A DNA stretch of 64,000 bases from Prinia subflava (Eukaryota > Chordata > Aves > Passeriformes > Cisticolidae): positions 1,426,001-1,490,000 of the forward strand of contig NC_086266.1 of assembly GCF_021018805.1 (NCBI RefSeq), in the 5' to 3' direction. Each line of letters opens with the position of its first letter. Position 1 is the first letter of the stretch. Below, piece by piece: positions 23,155-36,042 of this stretch. A program made the position numbers and the translations under genes. The notes under the pieces were generated by a model. The model saw only the letters and a list, made by a program, of their open reading frames with translations, ran no database searches and was not told the DNA's origin.

Positions 23155-26100
23155 CTGTGTAAAGGGAAAGAGAGACAGTGACCAACAGCATCCATCAGTT
23201 TGTCAGTAATACTGCTGTCCCCTGAAAACTGATATCCTCCTTCCAAACGGCAACACGAACCAAAAGAATTGCACAACTCCCAACCAAATTCAGCGTATGG
23301 CAGAGAGCAACAGAACAGGCTCCTCCAGCCAGCTTTGTTTGTCCTCTCTGGAGGTTAAATCCTAGAACACTGGCTGCATTCATCCCATCACCTTCTCCTC
23401 CAAGGGAGTACATAACTTTCTGAAGGACATAACTTGGCATGAGCAGGTCCCAAAGGGCAGAGCTCATCCCAGAGAACAGGAACCACATGGACTGTAAGTG
23501 TCAAACAGCAACAAGGGTGCACCTGGCACCAGGAACGGGAGCTGCTCACGTGGAAAGCAAGGACAGAGGCAGACTCAACAATACTGAGCATTTATAATTC
23601 CAATCTGCTTGGAGTTTCAGTTACTTCTCTTCCTCTCCAGTGTGGATTCTTTCTTTTAATAGATCAACAGATGTTAAAGCTCTGGTATCAGCCCATTCAA
23701 ACAGAACAGCTTTATTTGTTATATTAAACATAAGACCTTAGGCAAAGCAACTGGGAGAAAGAGCCAATTAAACTAACAACATTTAAACGAAGTATTTGCA
23801 ATGGCCAATTATTAATCAAGCAGAGCAAAATATAATTGTACCTAATTCTGATTTCACACATCTTTTGCCCTGGCATAGCAGTACTAATTTGACTGGAGTT
23901 TACTCAGCATGGTACCAGTGCAAAGGAGATCCAGGTTTGGGGCTTCAGGCAGTTTTTCTTCAGTGCCATATGAGTATGTGAGGGCAGAAGGCAGAAAGGC
24001 AGAACAGCTCCTTATTTTATACTGCTTTTCCTATAAATGAGTCCTGTGGCGCTCAAGAACAGTGTTTAAAGGCAAGAAGAAAAATGAAACTTTTGGAGAT
24101 AGTATCAGTAACCTGACAGCTCTCTCCCCTCTCTGTACACGGTGATCTTGACTCATCCCAAAAGTACTTTTGTTTGATCCCAAAGATTTGTCCTTAAGAT
24201 ATGGCACTAAGCTAGTTATGACTCACATTAGGAAAGTAAAAAAAAAACAACAAACATGGATAAAATTGAGATAAAGCAGAACATTAACAATCCTTCATGC
24301 CTGACACTTAAAATAAAACACATTTGCAACACACTAAAGGTCTGCCCAGTCCAAGACAACAGCATGTACTGTGACGAAACTCAATGAGAACTTTACAGTA
24401 ATGTAAAGCCTTTTATCTAAGGATCTTTAAATAATTGAAAAAATGTGGGAATGCTATAATCTTAATTTTATAGACGGGAAGCTCGGGATGCACAGTAGCA
24501 GAGTGATTTTCTCAAGGATGCAGAACAACTCAGGCCATAATTATCTAAACACTCGAGCTGAGCACTGGTCTCAGCCCCTGCCAGGCTATTCCACACTCTG
24601 CTTACTCACACGTCCTCCTCCCTGTGCTGGCAGAGCAGGAAACAAACACAGAAGAGAAATAACTGTTCTGTTCCTTCATGGGGTTAATTCTCGGTCAGAT
24701 GAAGCCCTTGGTCCAGCTCATTTGGCAATTGCACTGAGATTTGTGCAAATAAAATTGAGAGAGACCTGATCTGCGTTCTGTCAGCCAGCAAGGTACAAAC
24801 TGAATCTATGTCAAGTGTGTCTCAACTACAGGATGAGGACAGCTCACCCAGACAAACATAAATCTGAGATTTAACAAGGAATGGAATGAATCCTAAGGCA
24901 TTACCATCAGAGACCACTGCATTAGCAGTACCAGTTGCTCTGATGATTGGTCTGCTTGTCAAAATAACCCCATGTGGTATGCAAGAAAGGATTTGCCAGG
25001 CTCTGGTAAAGCAACTGGAGCAGGCTGAAGCAGCAATTTATTGCCACTTACATTTTTCTCTTAGAAATTAATTAATTTGATCCGTGCAGGATGTCACAGC
25101 CAAGAGCATCAAGTCTCTGGCAGGACAGGCAGTGAGTGCAGAGGCCAGAGCTGTCAGTGCCTACCACGTCTCACACTTCGTTTACAGCATCAACAAACCC
25201 AGGAGCTCTGTGGGACAAGTGCACACGTATCTGGTGACAGCACAGGGTGGTGACCAGCTGCAGGGTTTAGTGGAGCTGAAAGGGCCAACATCTGCCCCTC
25301 AGAGTGAGCCAACAGGAGCCAGGCTGCTCCAGCTCCAGCTGGCCAAGAGCCAGCCCACGGCAGGCAGCTGCAGGGTGAGCCAAGCCCTGGGAAACGCTCT
25401 GGGTGAGATCTCCTCACTCACACCAGGACAGCCTGCAAGAGGCCCAAAGGGCTCTGATGTCCTCTTAAAATGTGTAGGGCTCACAGAGAGAGGACATAAA
25501 ATATGCTGATCACGGTGATTTCTTATGTGTGCTAAACAAATCTGTGTCCCTGTCGCTTAATCCCATGGCATCCGTGTCTGTGGTTCTGTGCCAAAGCTGA
25601 CACAGACTGACACACAAGCAAACACACACAGTCTGTGTCTTTTGCTTTAGGAAAACAACACACAGGATTTCCTACTTTAAAGCTAATCTGCAATCAGAGT
25701 TCATAATATTTGGTTTTAAGACCCTTATCTGAGGAGATACTGAACACCCACAACTGACTTCCTTGGGAGTTGCTAAGTCCTGCCTTAAAAGCACCTTTCC
25801 CAGGGGTTTAAAATACTGATTTAAAGAGCTGTTTTGACCTGAAAAAGTGGTTGTTTAATAGTTTCATCGCTCTCACCTCCTCTAATTCCTGTTTTGGCAG
25901 AACACAAGCACCTCAATTGACTGAGGCAGAAGATTTTCAGACTTCACTTATACATGTCAGGGTGATTAGTTTACAGATCTGAGTTAAAACACAGGCTGGA
26001 GAGATGCTTGTGCTCTCTGTACTCACAAAAGGAGGCATTTGGTGTGAGACAGATAAGGAAACTCGAACTGGTTATCTGGGCCCTCCTTTATCTGACTCTT

Positions 26101-27948
26101 GCTTGAGCACTGACACTGTGATCCCAAGGGGCCTCTTTTCTGAATCAAACAGGGAAAAGACAACTCCAACAGGAGAGCTTGACAAATAATTAAAAACAGA
26201 GAAACAAATGCAATTAAGGATGAATACAAAACTAATTGAATAAATAGCTTCATGGATAATAATAATAGCTTCATGAATAAATAGCTTAATTGAATAAATA
26301 GCAAGTGGCCTTTCTACAGCCATGCCAAGTGCTTGCATTTACTGCAGGAAGGTCACAAAACTGCCTCTTCATACACCTCTGCCCTTCATGTCACAGACAA
26401 GGGCTCACTCATCATCAAAATATTTCCTTCTAGAACTCCTTGGAGTTCATGAAATGCTGTATCCATCTCCCAGCTTCAGTTCCAGCCTTTGCCAGAGGTG
26501 TCCTTGAATCTTGTCCTATAGGAAAAGAAAAACTTCCCAAGTAGGGCTGAGGATTTGAGGGCTTCTCCTACAGCATGACATGAGAGTCTAGCAATAAACA
26601 CACGTAGCTGCTGTATTTACGAGGTTAAAGGGATTAGCCAGGCCAGCTGCAACAACACGATTTACTTGCACCAGCATTCCCCGAGGGAACTCTGTGGAAT
26701 AAAACCTCCCTGAAGGTCAGCAGTGGGATTCCCCTCTGAATAATGGCCTTGGCTAAGCTACACCTGCCCACACTAACATACCTGCACACTATGAAGAATC
26801 TCTCTTCATATTTGGATGTGCAGAGATAGAAATATATTTTTGTTTCTCCCATCTTTCTCACACACACACCTTTGCTCTGCATTTCACACATCCACATAAA
26901 GTGTCTATATTTGTATACACTTCACAAAAAAATCTAAGTTACTCCCTACCCTGAAATGTAATGGCCAAAGTAAAAATATTTACTCAAGCAGTGGTGGTTG
27001 TTATTTTCACCCTACAATGGAAGTATTTATCTCACAGGTTATAAAGTAAACAGCACGAACAAGTTTCCCTTTCCCCTTTTTCTGCCCTGCAGTTGTGGCA
27101 CAGAAGACCCACAGAGCTGAGAATTTAGCAGCAAAATCCCCTCTCCCATGCAGCCACCTGCAGAATGCTGCAAAGCAGAGTTGATGTGCATGTGCTGGAG
27201 GCTCTGGATCCTCTCATCTGCCTCCCCTGCTCCCTCCTTGGAATTCCTGCTGCTGCCAACTACCTGGCAATGGCTGTTGCTCTATCTCTGCCTCCCCTCA
27301 GTGTTGGGAATCCCCTTTCTCCAGAGCCTCATCTGAAAAAATGCCCTGAGAACAGCGTGTTCCCACAGTGTGTTCAATTCAATTAAGTATTATGGGAACA
27401 GCTTGTTCTCTTCAGACATAGACAGTTGGCTGGTGGTAAAAGAAAAAAAAATAGCAGCAAGGGAGTAGAGCAGGAGAGAAAACAGGCAAGGATGAGCAGA
27501 GGGGGATTAAAGGACAAGGGCCAGGAAGGAACTGCAATCAAACAAGCTCATTTACAAGGCCAACTGTGCATTTCCAGCCAATCTATCACAATTCACTTTT
27601 TGATAGGAAGTAGGAAAACACAGCTCAGTTGTTGGAGCTCCTGGCCATCTGAGAAAGCAGGGAAGATGAGGAAGAGTATGAGCATAGTCCAAAGGCACAA
27701 TGACATACGGGATGGAAAAAAGTCATCAAGAAAATAAAAATAATTCTTATATCAGAAGGAGAAAGCAGGATGAGCCAAATAATATATGAAGAGCAAGGAA
27801 GTTTGGGGCAACTTCTAAAGCTGATCCAGTCAAAGTTCCCCTGAGACAGAGCAAGATACCTTCGCAAAAATCACTGGAGAAACTGTGTTCAGGTGCTTTT
27901 AGTTTAGATTACCATTCTGGTGATTTATATTTACAGATGCAAACTTAC
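23155..27948 (-). other. Intron W3-W4 (4.8 kb)
   Basis: AT-rich intron with scattered plus-strand frames such as 25084-25509. These lack domain signatures and lie on the opposite strand, so I take them as chance. A small AT-rich repeat cluster is at 26233-26304. No exon is missing here: W3 and W4 join in frame and match human without a gap. Confidence 0.75.
26233..26304. repeat. Short AT-rich tandem cluster
   Basis: The words GAATAAATAGCTT and AATAGCTTCATG occur two to three times each within about 70 bp, with an internal AATAATAAT run. It is an imperfect local duplication. Confidence 0.75.
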
Positions 27949-27993
27949 TGGGATCCCACTGATGCCCTGAAATCCTGGAACTCCCATTGGACC
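27949..27993 (-). CDS. COL4A6: COL4A6 exon W3 (collagenous)
   Basis: A 45-bp exon, phase 0 to 0, with acceptor TTCTTCAG and donor GTAAGT. It encodes GPMGVPGFQGISGIP, aligned with human GPMGVPGFLGINGIP in 13 of 15 residues. The size matches the conserved 45-bp exon of other type IV collagens. Confidence 0.96.
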
Positions 27994-29037
27994 CTGAAGA
28001 AAAAAGAGCACACATTATATTTCACTTCATTGGGCTGTATATCTCAGTTTCCTGTGAGATATTTCAGCCTTGGACTTCTGCTTTCAAAACCAAAAGGAGC
28101 AAACGATCTCACGCAGATTCTCTCTGACCACAGGGGTCAGTGAAGACAGGAACTGAGCATCTGAGCTTGACTGGATGCCAAATGAGTGTTTCAGGAATGT
28201 TTTAATCAGGCAATTTAATGTAAAAATATAATCTCCTACTGCACATCTGGGGAAAACAAGATGCCAGGAAAATAAACAATCTGCTATAAATTTAACCCTT
28301 GTCCTTCCAAGAGTTTCAACAATACTTACATATTTTTCTGTCTATACTTGGGTAGGACCCCCAGAGATATGCAGACCACTGCATTAACCTCAGACTGCCC
28401 AAGCTGCAATGACCACACCTTGTTGCCCTGCTCTGAATAGTAGCAAAACAGACTGTGTAAGCAGAATACCCAGCCTAAATTGCTCTTGCTTTGGAAAGGT
28501 AAAATATAGTTAGTTCTCCCATAAGGGATGAAGAGAGAGAGACTCTTATAGCACGTTGGTATTGTATATGTATAATTTCAGGGGACAGAAACAGTTCTGG
28601 AGTAAATTTTATTGTACTCTTTTTGTTAGAAATAACTTTGCACCTGCAAAACCGAACTGTAGATTTTGTTTAGTGCCCATTCTTTTTGCTTTTCCAGACA
28701 CCAGCTCAGGATCTCCTACCCAGGAAGATCCCCATGTCTCCCTGAACAGAGTGTGCATAACAACCATCTGCCCCTGGGTATGTGAAGTGACAGACTATTT
28801 GCAACAGCAACACTCATTTGGCTGCAGTGCACCCACCAGGATGGCTACACTGTTCAGCAGCTTTAGCATCTGTATCCTCATTCAAAAATAAATGCAGAAA
28901 ATTCTCTAAAGACACTCTTGAAATGCCACTGTATTTTTATCCCTGGACATCTTGCCCAAGATTATCTTTATTCACTCAAAAATATATACAAGGCCACAGA
29001 ATTATTGCAGGGACAGAAAAGCCACTGTTGAGCCTAC
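27994..29037 (-). other. Intron W2-W3
   Basis: A 1.04-kb intron with no recognised repeat or exon. Confidence 0.75.
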
Positions 29038-29172
29038 CTTGTCACCTTTCTGCCCAGCTGGTCCAGGAGGGCCCACTGCTCCTTTCTCACCTTTTGCTCC
29101 AGCCAAACCTTCTGGGCCAGTAAATCCAGGTGCTCCTATTGGTCCTTGAAGCCCGATTGGTCCTGGTCGACC
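29038..29172 (-). CDS. COL4A6: COL4A6 exon W2 (start of the triple helix)
   Basis: A 135-bp exon of 45 codons, phase 0 to 0, with acceptor TCTATTAG and donor GTAGGC. It encodes [16 protein letters not shown], then [15 protein letters not shown] and [11 protein letters not shown]. The human segment begins GRPGPIGIQGPTGPQGFTG and has the same 45-residue length. It directly follows the 7S cysteine exon. Confidence 0.96.
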
Positions 29173-29317
29173 CTAATAGACATTAAAAACAAGTCAATGC
29201 ATCATGTCCACAAACTCCTTTGTAATTACTCTTTCCAACTCAACTTTTAATGCAGTTTGATACCTCTCTGGGTGGTCAGGAGATCCTAAAGTTTTCCCTG
29301 CCCATTCTCTGACAAAG

Positions 29318-29480
29318 ACTGTCCAAAATTGCACACAGGACTCGAGATGGGGTCACACCAGCACAGAGTAGAGAAGGACAACCACCTCCTCAACTGGCTG
29401 GTCATGAAGTGCTGAATCATTAAGGCTAGAAAATTCCTCAAAGATCAAGTCCAACCTTTGACTGAGTACCACCATGCACA
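29318..29480 (-). mobile_element. Antisense CR1-like LINE fragments (probable)
   Basis: 29333-29412 contains ACACAGGACTCGAGATGGGG and AGCACAGAGTAGAGAAGGAC, which resemble the complement of the 3' part of avian CR1. From 29413, AATCATTAAGG with AAAGATCAAGTCCAACC resembles the complement of the CR1 3' end. Both are short and diverged. The calls are from recalled consensus words, not an alignment. If right, they support an avian source. Confidence 0.5.
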
Positions 29481-29519
29481 CCAAACCTTATCACCAACCA
29501 CATCACCAACCACATGTGT

Positions 29520-29621
29520 TCATCTGCGAGATGCGAGCGCGGGGCGGAGCGCGGGGAGCCTGCGGGGCCGGGCGCTGCCGGCAGAGGGCGCGGGCCCCGC
29601 GGGGAAGCGCTGCGGGCGCTC
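29520..29621. promoter_or_regulatory. CpG-rich block in the large intron (function unknown)
   Basis: About 100 bp packed with CpG (for example GAGCGCGGGGCGGAGCGCGG) abruptly follows AT-rich sequence and leads into the 13-bp minisatellite. It could be a small CpG island or simply a GC-rich edge of the array. There is no supporting TATA box, and transcription from it is not shown by the sequence. Confidence 0.4.
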
Positions 29622-30325
29622 CGGCGCTGCCCGGCTCCGGTGCCCGGCTCCGGTGCCCGGTACCGGCTGTGCCCGGCTCCAGTACCCGGCTCCAGTGCCC
29701 GGCTCCAGTGCCCGGCTCCAGTACCCGGCTCCAGTGCCCGGCTCCAGTGCCCGACTCCAGTGCCCGGTACCGGTGTCCGGCTCCAGTGCCCGGCTCCGGT
29801 ACCCGGCTCCGCTGCCCGGCTCCAGTGCCCGGTACCGGTGTCCGGCTCCAGTGCCCGGCTCCGGTACCCGGCTCCGCTGCCCGGCTCCAGTGCCCGGTAC
29901 CGGCTGTGCCCGGCTCCAGTGCCCGACTCCAGTGCCCGGTACCGGTGTCCGGCTCCAGTGCCCGGCTCCGGTACCCGGCTCCGCTGCCCGGCTCCAGTGC
30001 CCGGTACCGGCAGTGCCCGGCTCCGCTGCCCGGCTCCAGTACCCGGCTCCGCTGCCCGGCTCCAGTGCCCGGTACCGGCTGTGCCCGGCTCCAGTGCCCG
30101 GCTCCGGTGTCCGGCTCCAGTACCCAGCTCCGGTGCCCGGCTCTGGTGCCCGGCTCCAGTGCCCGGTACCGGCTGTGCCCGGCTTCAGTGCCCAGTTCCG
30201 CCGCCCGGCTCCGCTGCCCGACACTGGTGCCCGGCTCCGGTGCCCGATACCGGCTGTGCCCGGCTTCAGTGCCCGGCTCCACTGCCTGGCTCCAGTGGTG
30301 CCCGGCTCCAATCCCCGGCTCACGT
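29622..30325. repeat. GC-rich 13-bp minisatellite, about 54 units
   Basis: The unit is GCCCGGCTCCAGT, with variants in which CCAGT becomes CCGGT, CCGCT or ACCGG; many copies create GGTACC. A higher-order pattern of 65 bp (five units) is visible, for example GGTACCGGTGTCCGGCTCC at about 29767 and again at about 29832. Since 13 is not a multiple of three and the units have no stop codons, several frames on both strands stay open for 275-340 codons. These are artefacts with no initiating context or domain. Confidence 0.96.
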
Positions 30326-30502
30326 CCACCTTCCCCTCCCGGATCATGTCCAGAGGCCGTGAAACACACCGGGCTGAGGTCCCAGAGCATCAGCACAAAA
30401 TGCGGTTTATGGCCGTGCATTCTACTGGCAAGGCAACCCGTGGATTACCCCCGTAAAGAATCGAGGCTTCCTCCTCCGTTCTATTTTACTGTAAGCTAAG
30501 AA

Positions 30503-30551
30503 ACCCACTACACCTTAATAACCCCACCACACCTTAATAACCCCACCACAT
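30503..30551. repeat. Short tandem repeat, 19-bp unit, about 2.5 copies
   Basis: ACCCCACCACACCTTAATA is repeated with small changes directly downstream of the GC-rich array. Confidence 0.85.
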
Positions 30552-32303
30552 AATGCCCCCTGCTTTTAATTCTCATGTCCATGGAAGTGTGTTTCCCTTC
30601 TACTTCCCTAACTCCGTAAAAGAGCAGAAGGAATGCAGCTCCCTGCTGCAAGTGTTTTAGTAATCTCAGCTGGAGACACACAAAGCCCTAACTCCATGGC
30701 TTGGCAGGTAAAACCCTTCTACTGTTAGTTTAAAAATGCACTGTTCCATGTTTAAAATCAAGCAAAGTGAAACAAACTGTACATGATTTTAAAAATTCTT
30801 TTCCCGGGATCATTTTTAGTACCTGTTTAGGCTAAAATAATTACTTCCCATATTCCATGTGTCTTCACTGTTGGAGCAGTTTTCTTTTAACTGCACCAAT
30901 TCTCCCATATCACTCTTTCTGCTGTGATTGTTTCATCCTGGCCTTTTAACTGAGGTCAAGTGCATGTTTGATATTTCATACCTTTTCTGTCTAGACACTG
31001 TCCATAGTGTGCACTTCCAGAGGCACAGACTCACAGCTGAAAAGGCTTTTATGTTGATTATTTTTAGCTTTCTTCACTCTGGGCTAATTATCAATGGAAT
31101 CCTTTATATTGGAAACTATATAATCAGAACATTAATCCCCAAAGCTTCAGTGGTCCTTGGCAACCATAACACAACAAGAAACATGTTAAAAATCACGTGC
31201 TTTGCTCTCACTGAAAAAAGTTAAAGCTGACACTGAATTTCCCATAATCACAAAGAATTTCACTTACAAACAAGGGTTGTGGAGTGTTTTACCTCAAGGC
31301 AACACAGCAGAGCTGAGGCATAACCTAAAAATGAGCACTTTACACTGACAGAGTCTTACCTCTCACAAAAGAAATGGCACCCAAGAGCCCACCAAGTTTG
31401 TAGAGAAACCACACTGTGAATTCCTCATTTGTTTGAATTGCTAATACTTCTGTATTCCCTTCGTTTGATTGCCTGGTTAATGACAGTGTTTCACAATGAC
31501 TGGAACTGATGGGAATTAACATTTTAGGAGGTTTCTGTTTTGCTGTATGGCAGGTGGCTCTGAGAAATATATGTGGACTGGAGAGTAAAGACCAGAAACT
31601 ACATCTTCTGCTTGTGTTTGGATGAGCAGCTCTCTGACAGAAGAATTAAATATGTTCTCTGTGATTTTCACAGCTAAATATCTCTCTCCTGTATTAGTGC
31701 CCTACAAGAAAGATTTTAACAGCACTTGTAGATTTTGTGCAGTGCCTTGGAGTGTCACTAAAGCATAAGGACACAGTAAAGTGCTTCTAATCTCTCTGAT
31801 AATGTGATTATGCCATGATAATCAGGCTCTCAAGAATTCCCACTGTTTCTTTTGAAGCCTGTATGGATGGAAATCATGTTTTCTATGCTGAAACAAAGGC
31901 CTTGCCTTCACTGCTAAAAAAGCAGTATTTTTCATCACTCAGCAGCACTGCCATGAACTGTTCCAAGATCATTATAAAGAGCAGGCACGGTGTACCTTCC
32001 TCCTCACTCCCTTTTAAATTCTGTGTCATGAGGAAAGGCTGTACAATGGGTAATGATGGGGCCTCGCTGCACAATCCAACACATGACACTTTCTCTATTG
32101 TCCCTACCCCTTTTGCCAACTCTAATACCTCACATAAATTTTCGCCCACTGAAGCAGAGCTGCTACACATAGCACTGCAAATTCCAAACATTCTTTTATT
32201 TCCCATTGCCTCTGCGAGCCTGGAGAAGAAAGCGTAAATCTATTTGGTTTGTCACTGTGTAAAGGAACACACGTGGAAGTGGTATGGAACCACTGGATGT
32301 GAG

Positions 32304-32403
32304 CCTTATTTCTGGGACAAAACCCCAAATATATATTTATTGGGGAACAATTCCCTTATTTCTGGGACAAAACCCCAAATATATATTTATTGGGGAACAA
32401 TTC
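32304..32403. repeat. Perfect 50-bp direct duplication
   Basis: CCTTATTTCTGGGACAAAAC starts at 32304 and again at 32354. Each copy continues through an ATATATATTTATTGGGGAAC segment. I see no mismatch between the two copies over about 48 bp, which suggests a recent event or a collapsed variable locus. Confidence 0.95.
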
Positions 32404-33785
32404 AACTGGCCTAAGTCACTGTCAAATACCCACTCAGTGATTCATAAAGAACACTGGAACCCACTAAGATAAATCTAGCAGATAACTAAGCAGAAAATGC
32501 TACTGATCAGGAAGGGCAGAATTGATTCCTATTTTTGTTAGTAAATTTGCAGACTGCCACATTTCAAGCAGCAAAGCACTATTCATTTTCTAAGCAAAAT
32601 TAAGGTCCTGTGTATGAAAAGAGCAACTGAATTTAAATATGCTCACGTCTTCTGAAACCAACGTGTGGTTTCTTCTCTAGGAGAATTCAGTGACCAAATG
32701 TTATAAAAGGGTTGTATTTAGATTTTCTCTTCCTTCACCCATTATTTTCCCCATAAAACATGTTTTATTGACACAAAAGATTGAGTGAAATATTTCCTTC
32801 ATGTAGATCTACTTACAGATCTACTGTAATAATAATAATTACTGATGAAAACCCCTTCACTATTTTCCTAAATTACAGGTCAGGTATCCAGTGCCCTGCT
32901 CACATTCCAGAGTAAGTCATTATTCTCCCTACTGAAAAATGCTTTTGTACTTTTAAAGAAAATTATTCTTCAGTTTTTCTTCTAAAAACTGTTGGGGAAG
33001 ATCTAAGGTAAAAATGGCTCCTTTATTTCTGTCATATGAGTCACTGTTCCTCTACACAGCTTTTTACCTACACAGAATGAGAAGAATACAAAAAATTGTA
33101 TGTGCACACAGAAATAATGGACCAGAAAAAAATCCTGTGCAACAATCCTGCTTCATTCAGCATCCTCCCATAAAAGCCATTGTTTGGGGTTTTTTCCTAA
33201 TATATATGTATGGTTTTACAATCTATTTTTTAATTGCTTAAAGATTATTGAAATTTGATTCCACAAATCATTTGATGTAACAGTGTTGCAAGGGATGGTT
33301 CACCACATTATAAATACAGAACTATATGTGAACCCTAGACAATTTTTAAGAATATCTTTATTTTTAAATTGGATATTTGAATCTATGAAAAGTTTGTTCC
33401 TAGAATGCTTGATTTCCCATTAAAAGCTTTCATGAAACATCCTGATCCAATCAATTCCACATATTTGCTATTTCTATTTAAAACACACAAAGAGACCACA
33501 TACTGTCATCTTTTTCCCCACCATTGGCAATGCCAGGAGTGACTCAATATTCACTGAGGGTAATTATTCCATTTTATACTTCACCACTTTCTGAAGCAAC
33601 TACAAAAAATGTACCAAAGTCAAAAAAGCATGACTTTAACTTGGATTGCTTTTTCTCTTTGATGTTGTGACATGTCCAAGTGAGATAAGAAATCAGCTCC
33701 TGTGGAAAGGTTGCAGGGCACAGAGCACAGATAACATGAAAGGCTGTGAAAGGCCCTTAATATCTGTGTGAGAGATGCACAACCC

Positions 33786-33993
33786 CCTGTGCCTGGGATC
33801 CAAACCTCCATCCTTCATTTTCTAATGATCCACTTCACATTTATTGAATTATGATATTATTACCAACTGCAAAAACCACAGCTATGTTTTAGTCCAAATA
33901 GGAAAAGAAATCTGTTGCATTTTATTTAATATTAAGTAGTCTCTGCAAAAAATTCACCTGGATATTTAATTTATTGCAAAATGCAGTAAGACA
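33786..33993. repeat. Inverted repeat, left arm
   Basis: The reverse complement of this arm matches 36553-36797. The core, about 33846-33990, differs at roughly 10 of 147 positions. A weaker outer part (GGATCATTAGAAAATG and TTTGGATCCCA) continues the match after an insertion in the other arm. Similarity fades past TACTG on the inner side. It may be two oppositely placed copies of a dispersed element or a local inverted duplication. Confidence 0.9.
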
Positions 33994-35513
33994 ATTCATG
34001 GAGACAGGACATGAGGCACTCCTCTGAAGTCATGCACATGTTTAAGCCTGAATTCGAGGCAGTGAGGAAATGAGACATGAGGCAGGAGGAACACAGGCAG
34101 GAGCTGCTGCTGCACCTCATGGAGCTCTGGCACCACATCACACTCAGCAACATTCAAAAAAAAAAAAATAGGGCTTATATTGAAATACTCAATTATGAAA
34201 TCTTGACAAAAATGTTGAAGCAAGTGAGGTCTAACTGACTTCAATTTACTTATGAACTAAGCTTTAAAAAAAATTAACAAAAGAGCATAGTACAGCCAAA
34301 GGTTTGAATGGTTTATGAGATTTTATGGTCTTTTGCAACCTCAGTTCATGTTCTCTCCCTCAAGCCTTCAGTGCCTAATTTCTAAAAAATGTTTCAGAAA
34401 GCCTTTACAGTTCCCCGACCTGTTCACATAGGACAGCAGCTGTCATAACATTTTCCTGCCCTTAATTGCAGGAAGAGAATTTGAGTATTGTGTACATCTC
34501 TTGACAGCAGAAGTCGTCCTGAGCTGAATTTTAATACAAAAGAACGAGTTATTTCAGAAGAAAACACAGGGCTTGTCTAGAACTTCTTTCCATTCTCCCG
34601 ATGGCTGCACAGGAAAGCAAACAAGATAGCAAATGTAAAGTATGAGTAATGTGTGAGTACATATATGTGTGTGCATCATCTCTCCCACACATTTGGTAAG
34701 ATCAACCAAGTTATTCTTCACAAACAATTTAAAGGGGTTTTATTTAATTTATTACTGAGGAAGATCAAACCCTAATCATAGATATTAGACAAGCCTCCTG
34801 GAGAAAACAGATGTAACTTCATGGGCAGCCACATCAGGACTGCTGCCCACAAAACCTCAGCTCTGCCTCTCCTTAAGATACCCCCTACAACACACAAAAT
34901 TCAGGGATCTCCATGGGCTCATGAGGAAAGAACATGCAGTGTTGGTTATTCCCCCTTCCACTTATCCCCAGCACCCCAGAGAACAAACCAAAAAAAGCTC
35001 AGTGAGTTTCTAAAGAGCTGTTTAAGTGAACAGTGACAATGAACTTGCTCCCTCCCCCTCTGGCTGGCATTTCCAAGCTGCCTTCCTCATGGACTCAAGT
35101 GACAGAAGATTCATTGTTGCAAAAAAATGTTGTCAGTAGAAAATTAGCTGTATTAAGTAGTGTACTGAGCAAGTGAAATCCTGCCAGTGTCAGGCCTGTT
35201 AAGACTATTAAAAGGACATTGTATCTAGGAAGGCAGGCAGGGTTCAGCCACATGCTGAAGCCCAACAGACTCCAAACCTCCGCAGGCTCTGCTGTGTCCA
35301 GATCTGTTAATTTGCTTTGGGCTCCTCTCCAGTTCCTTCCTTTACAACAAACACGTTTTTTTAAAAAAATGTCTAATTCCCCTTTGAAAGCAAAAGCCAT
35401 GAAAAGTTAGTGTTTCCTGAGACACCAAACAGGGATGTGGGCAAACAGCAGATCTAGCAGGAAGGGACTGCCTGTAGCAGCATTTTCCCAGTTCAGCTCT
35501 TCCTTAGCAGACT

Positions 35514-36042
35514 GGAGGGAAGGGAGGGAAGGGGAAGGGGAAGGGGGAAGGGGAAGGGGAAGGGGAAGGGGAAGGGGAAGGGGAAGGGGAAGGGGAAGAG
35601 GGAAGGGGAAGGGGAAGGGGAAGGGGAAAGGAAGGGGAAGGGAAAGGAGGAAAGGAAAGGAAAGGAAAGGAAAAAAGGAAAGGAAAGGAAAGGAAAGGAA
35701 AGGAAAGGAAAGGAAAGGAAAGGAAAGGAAAGGAAAGGAAAGGAAAGGAAAGGAAAGGAAAGGGAAAGGAAAGGAAAGGAAAGGAAAGGAAAGGAAAGGA
35801 AAGGAAAGGAAAGGAAAGGAAAGGAAAGGAAAGGAAAGGAAAGGAAAGGAAAGGAAAGGAAAGGAAAGGAAAGGAAAAGGAAAGGAAAGGAAAGGGAAGG
35901 GGAAGGGGAAGGGGAAGGGGAAGGGGAGGGGAAGGGGAAGGGGAAGGGGAAGGGGGAAGGGGAAAGGGGAAGGGGAAGGGGAAGGGGAAGGGGAAGGGGG
36001 AAGGGGAAGGGGAAGGGGAAGGGGGAAGGGGAAGGGAAAGGA
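35514..36042. repeat. 529-bp pure purine tract (GGGGAA / GGAAA repeats)
   Basis: Every base from 35514 to 36042 on the plus strand is A or G. The outer parts are GGGGAA-type and the centre (about 35645-35885) is GGAAA-type, giving a roughly symmetric layout. The transcript would carry the pyrimidine strand. Long Phe/Leu/Ser/Pro or Gly/Lys frames through it are artefacts of the repeat. Such tracts can form triplex DNA. Confidence 0.97.

Noticed and set aside
25084..25509. 141-codon plus-strand open frame in a GC-richer patch
   Set aside because: It has no domain, and no collagen exon is missing between W3 and W4, so there is no reason to treat it as coding.
29458..30499. Several overlapping open frames of 275-341 codons on both strands
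   Set aside because: They run through the 13-bp minisatellite, whose units lack stops in every frame. All frames give the same Pro-Gly-Ser-Ala type repeat and none has a domain or conserved start.
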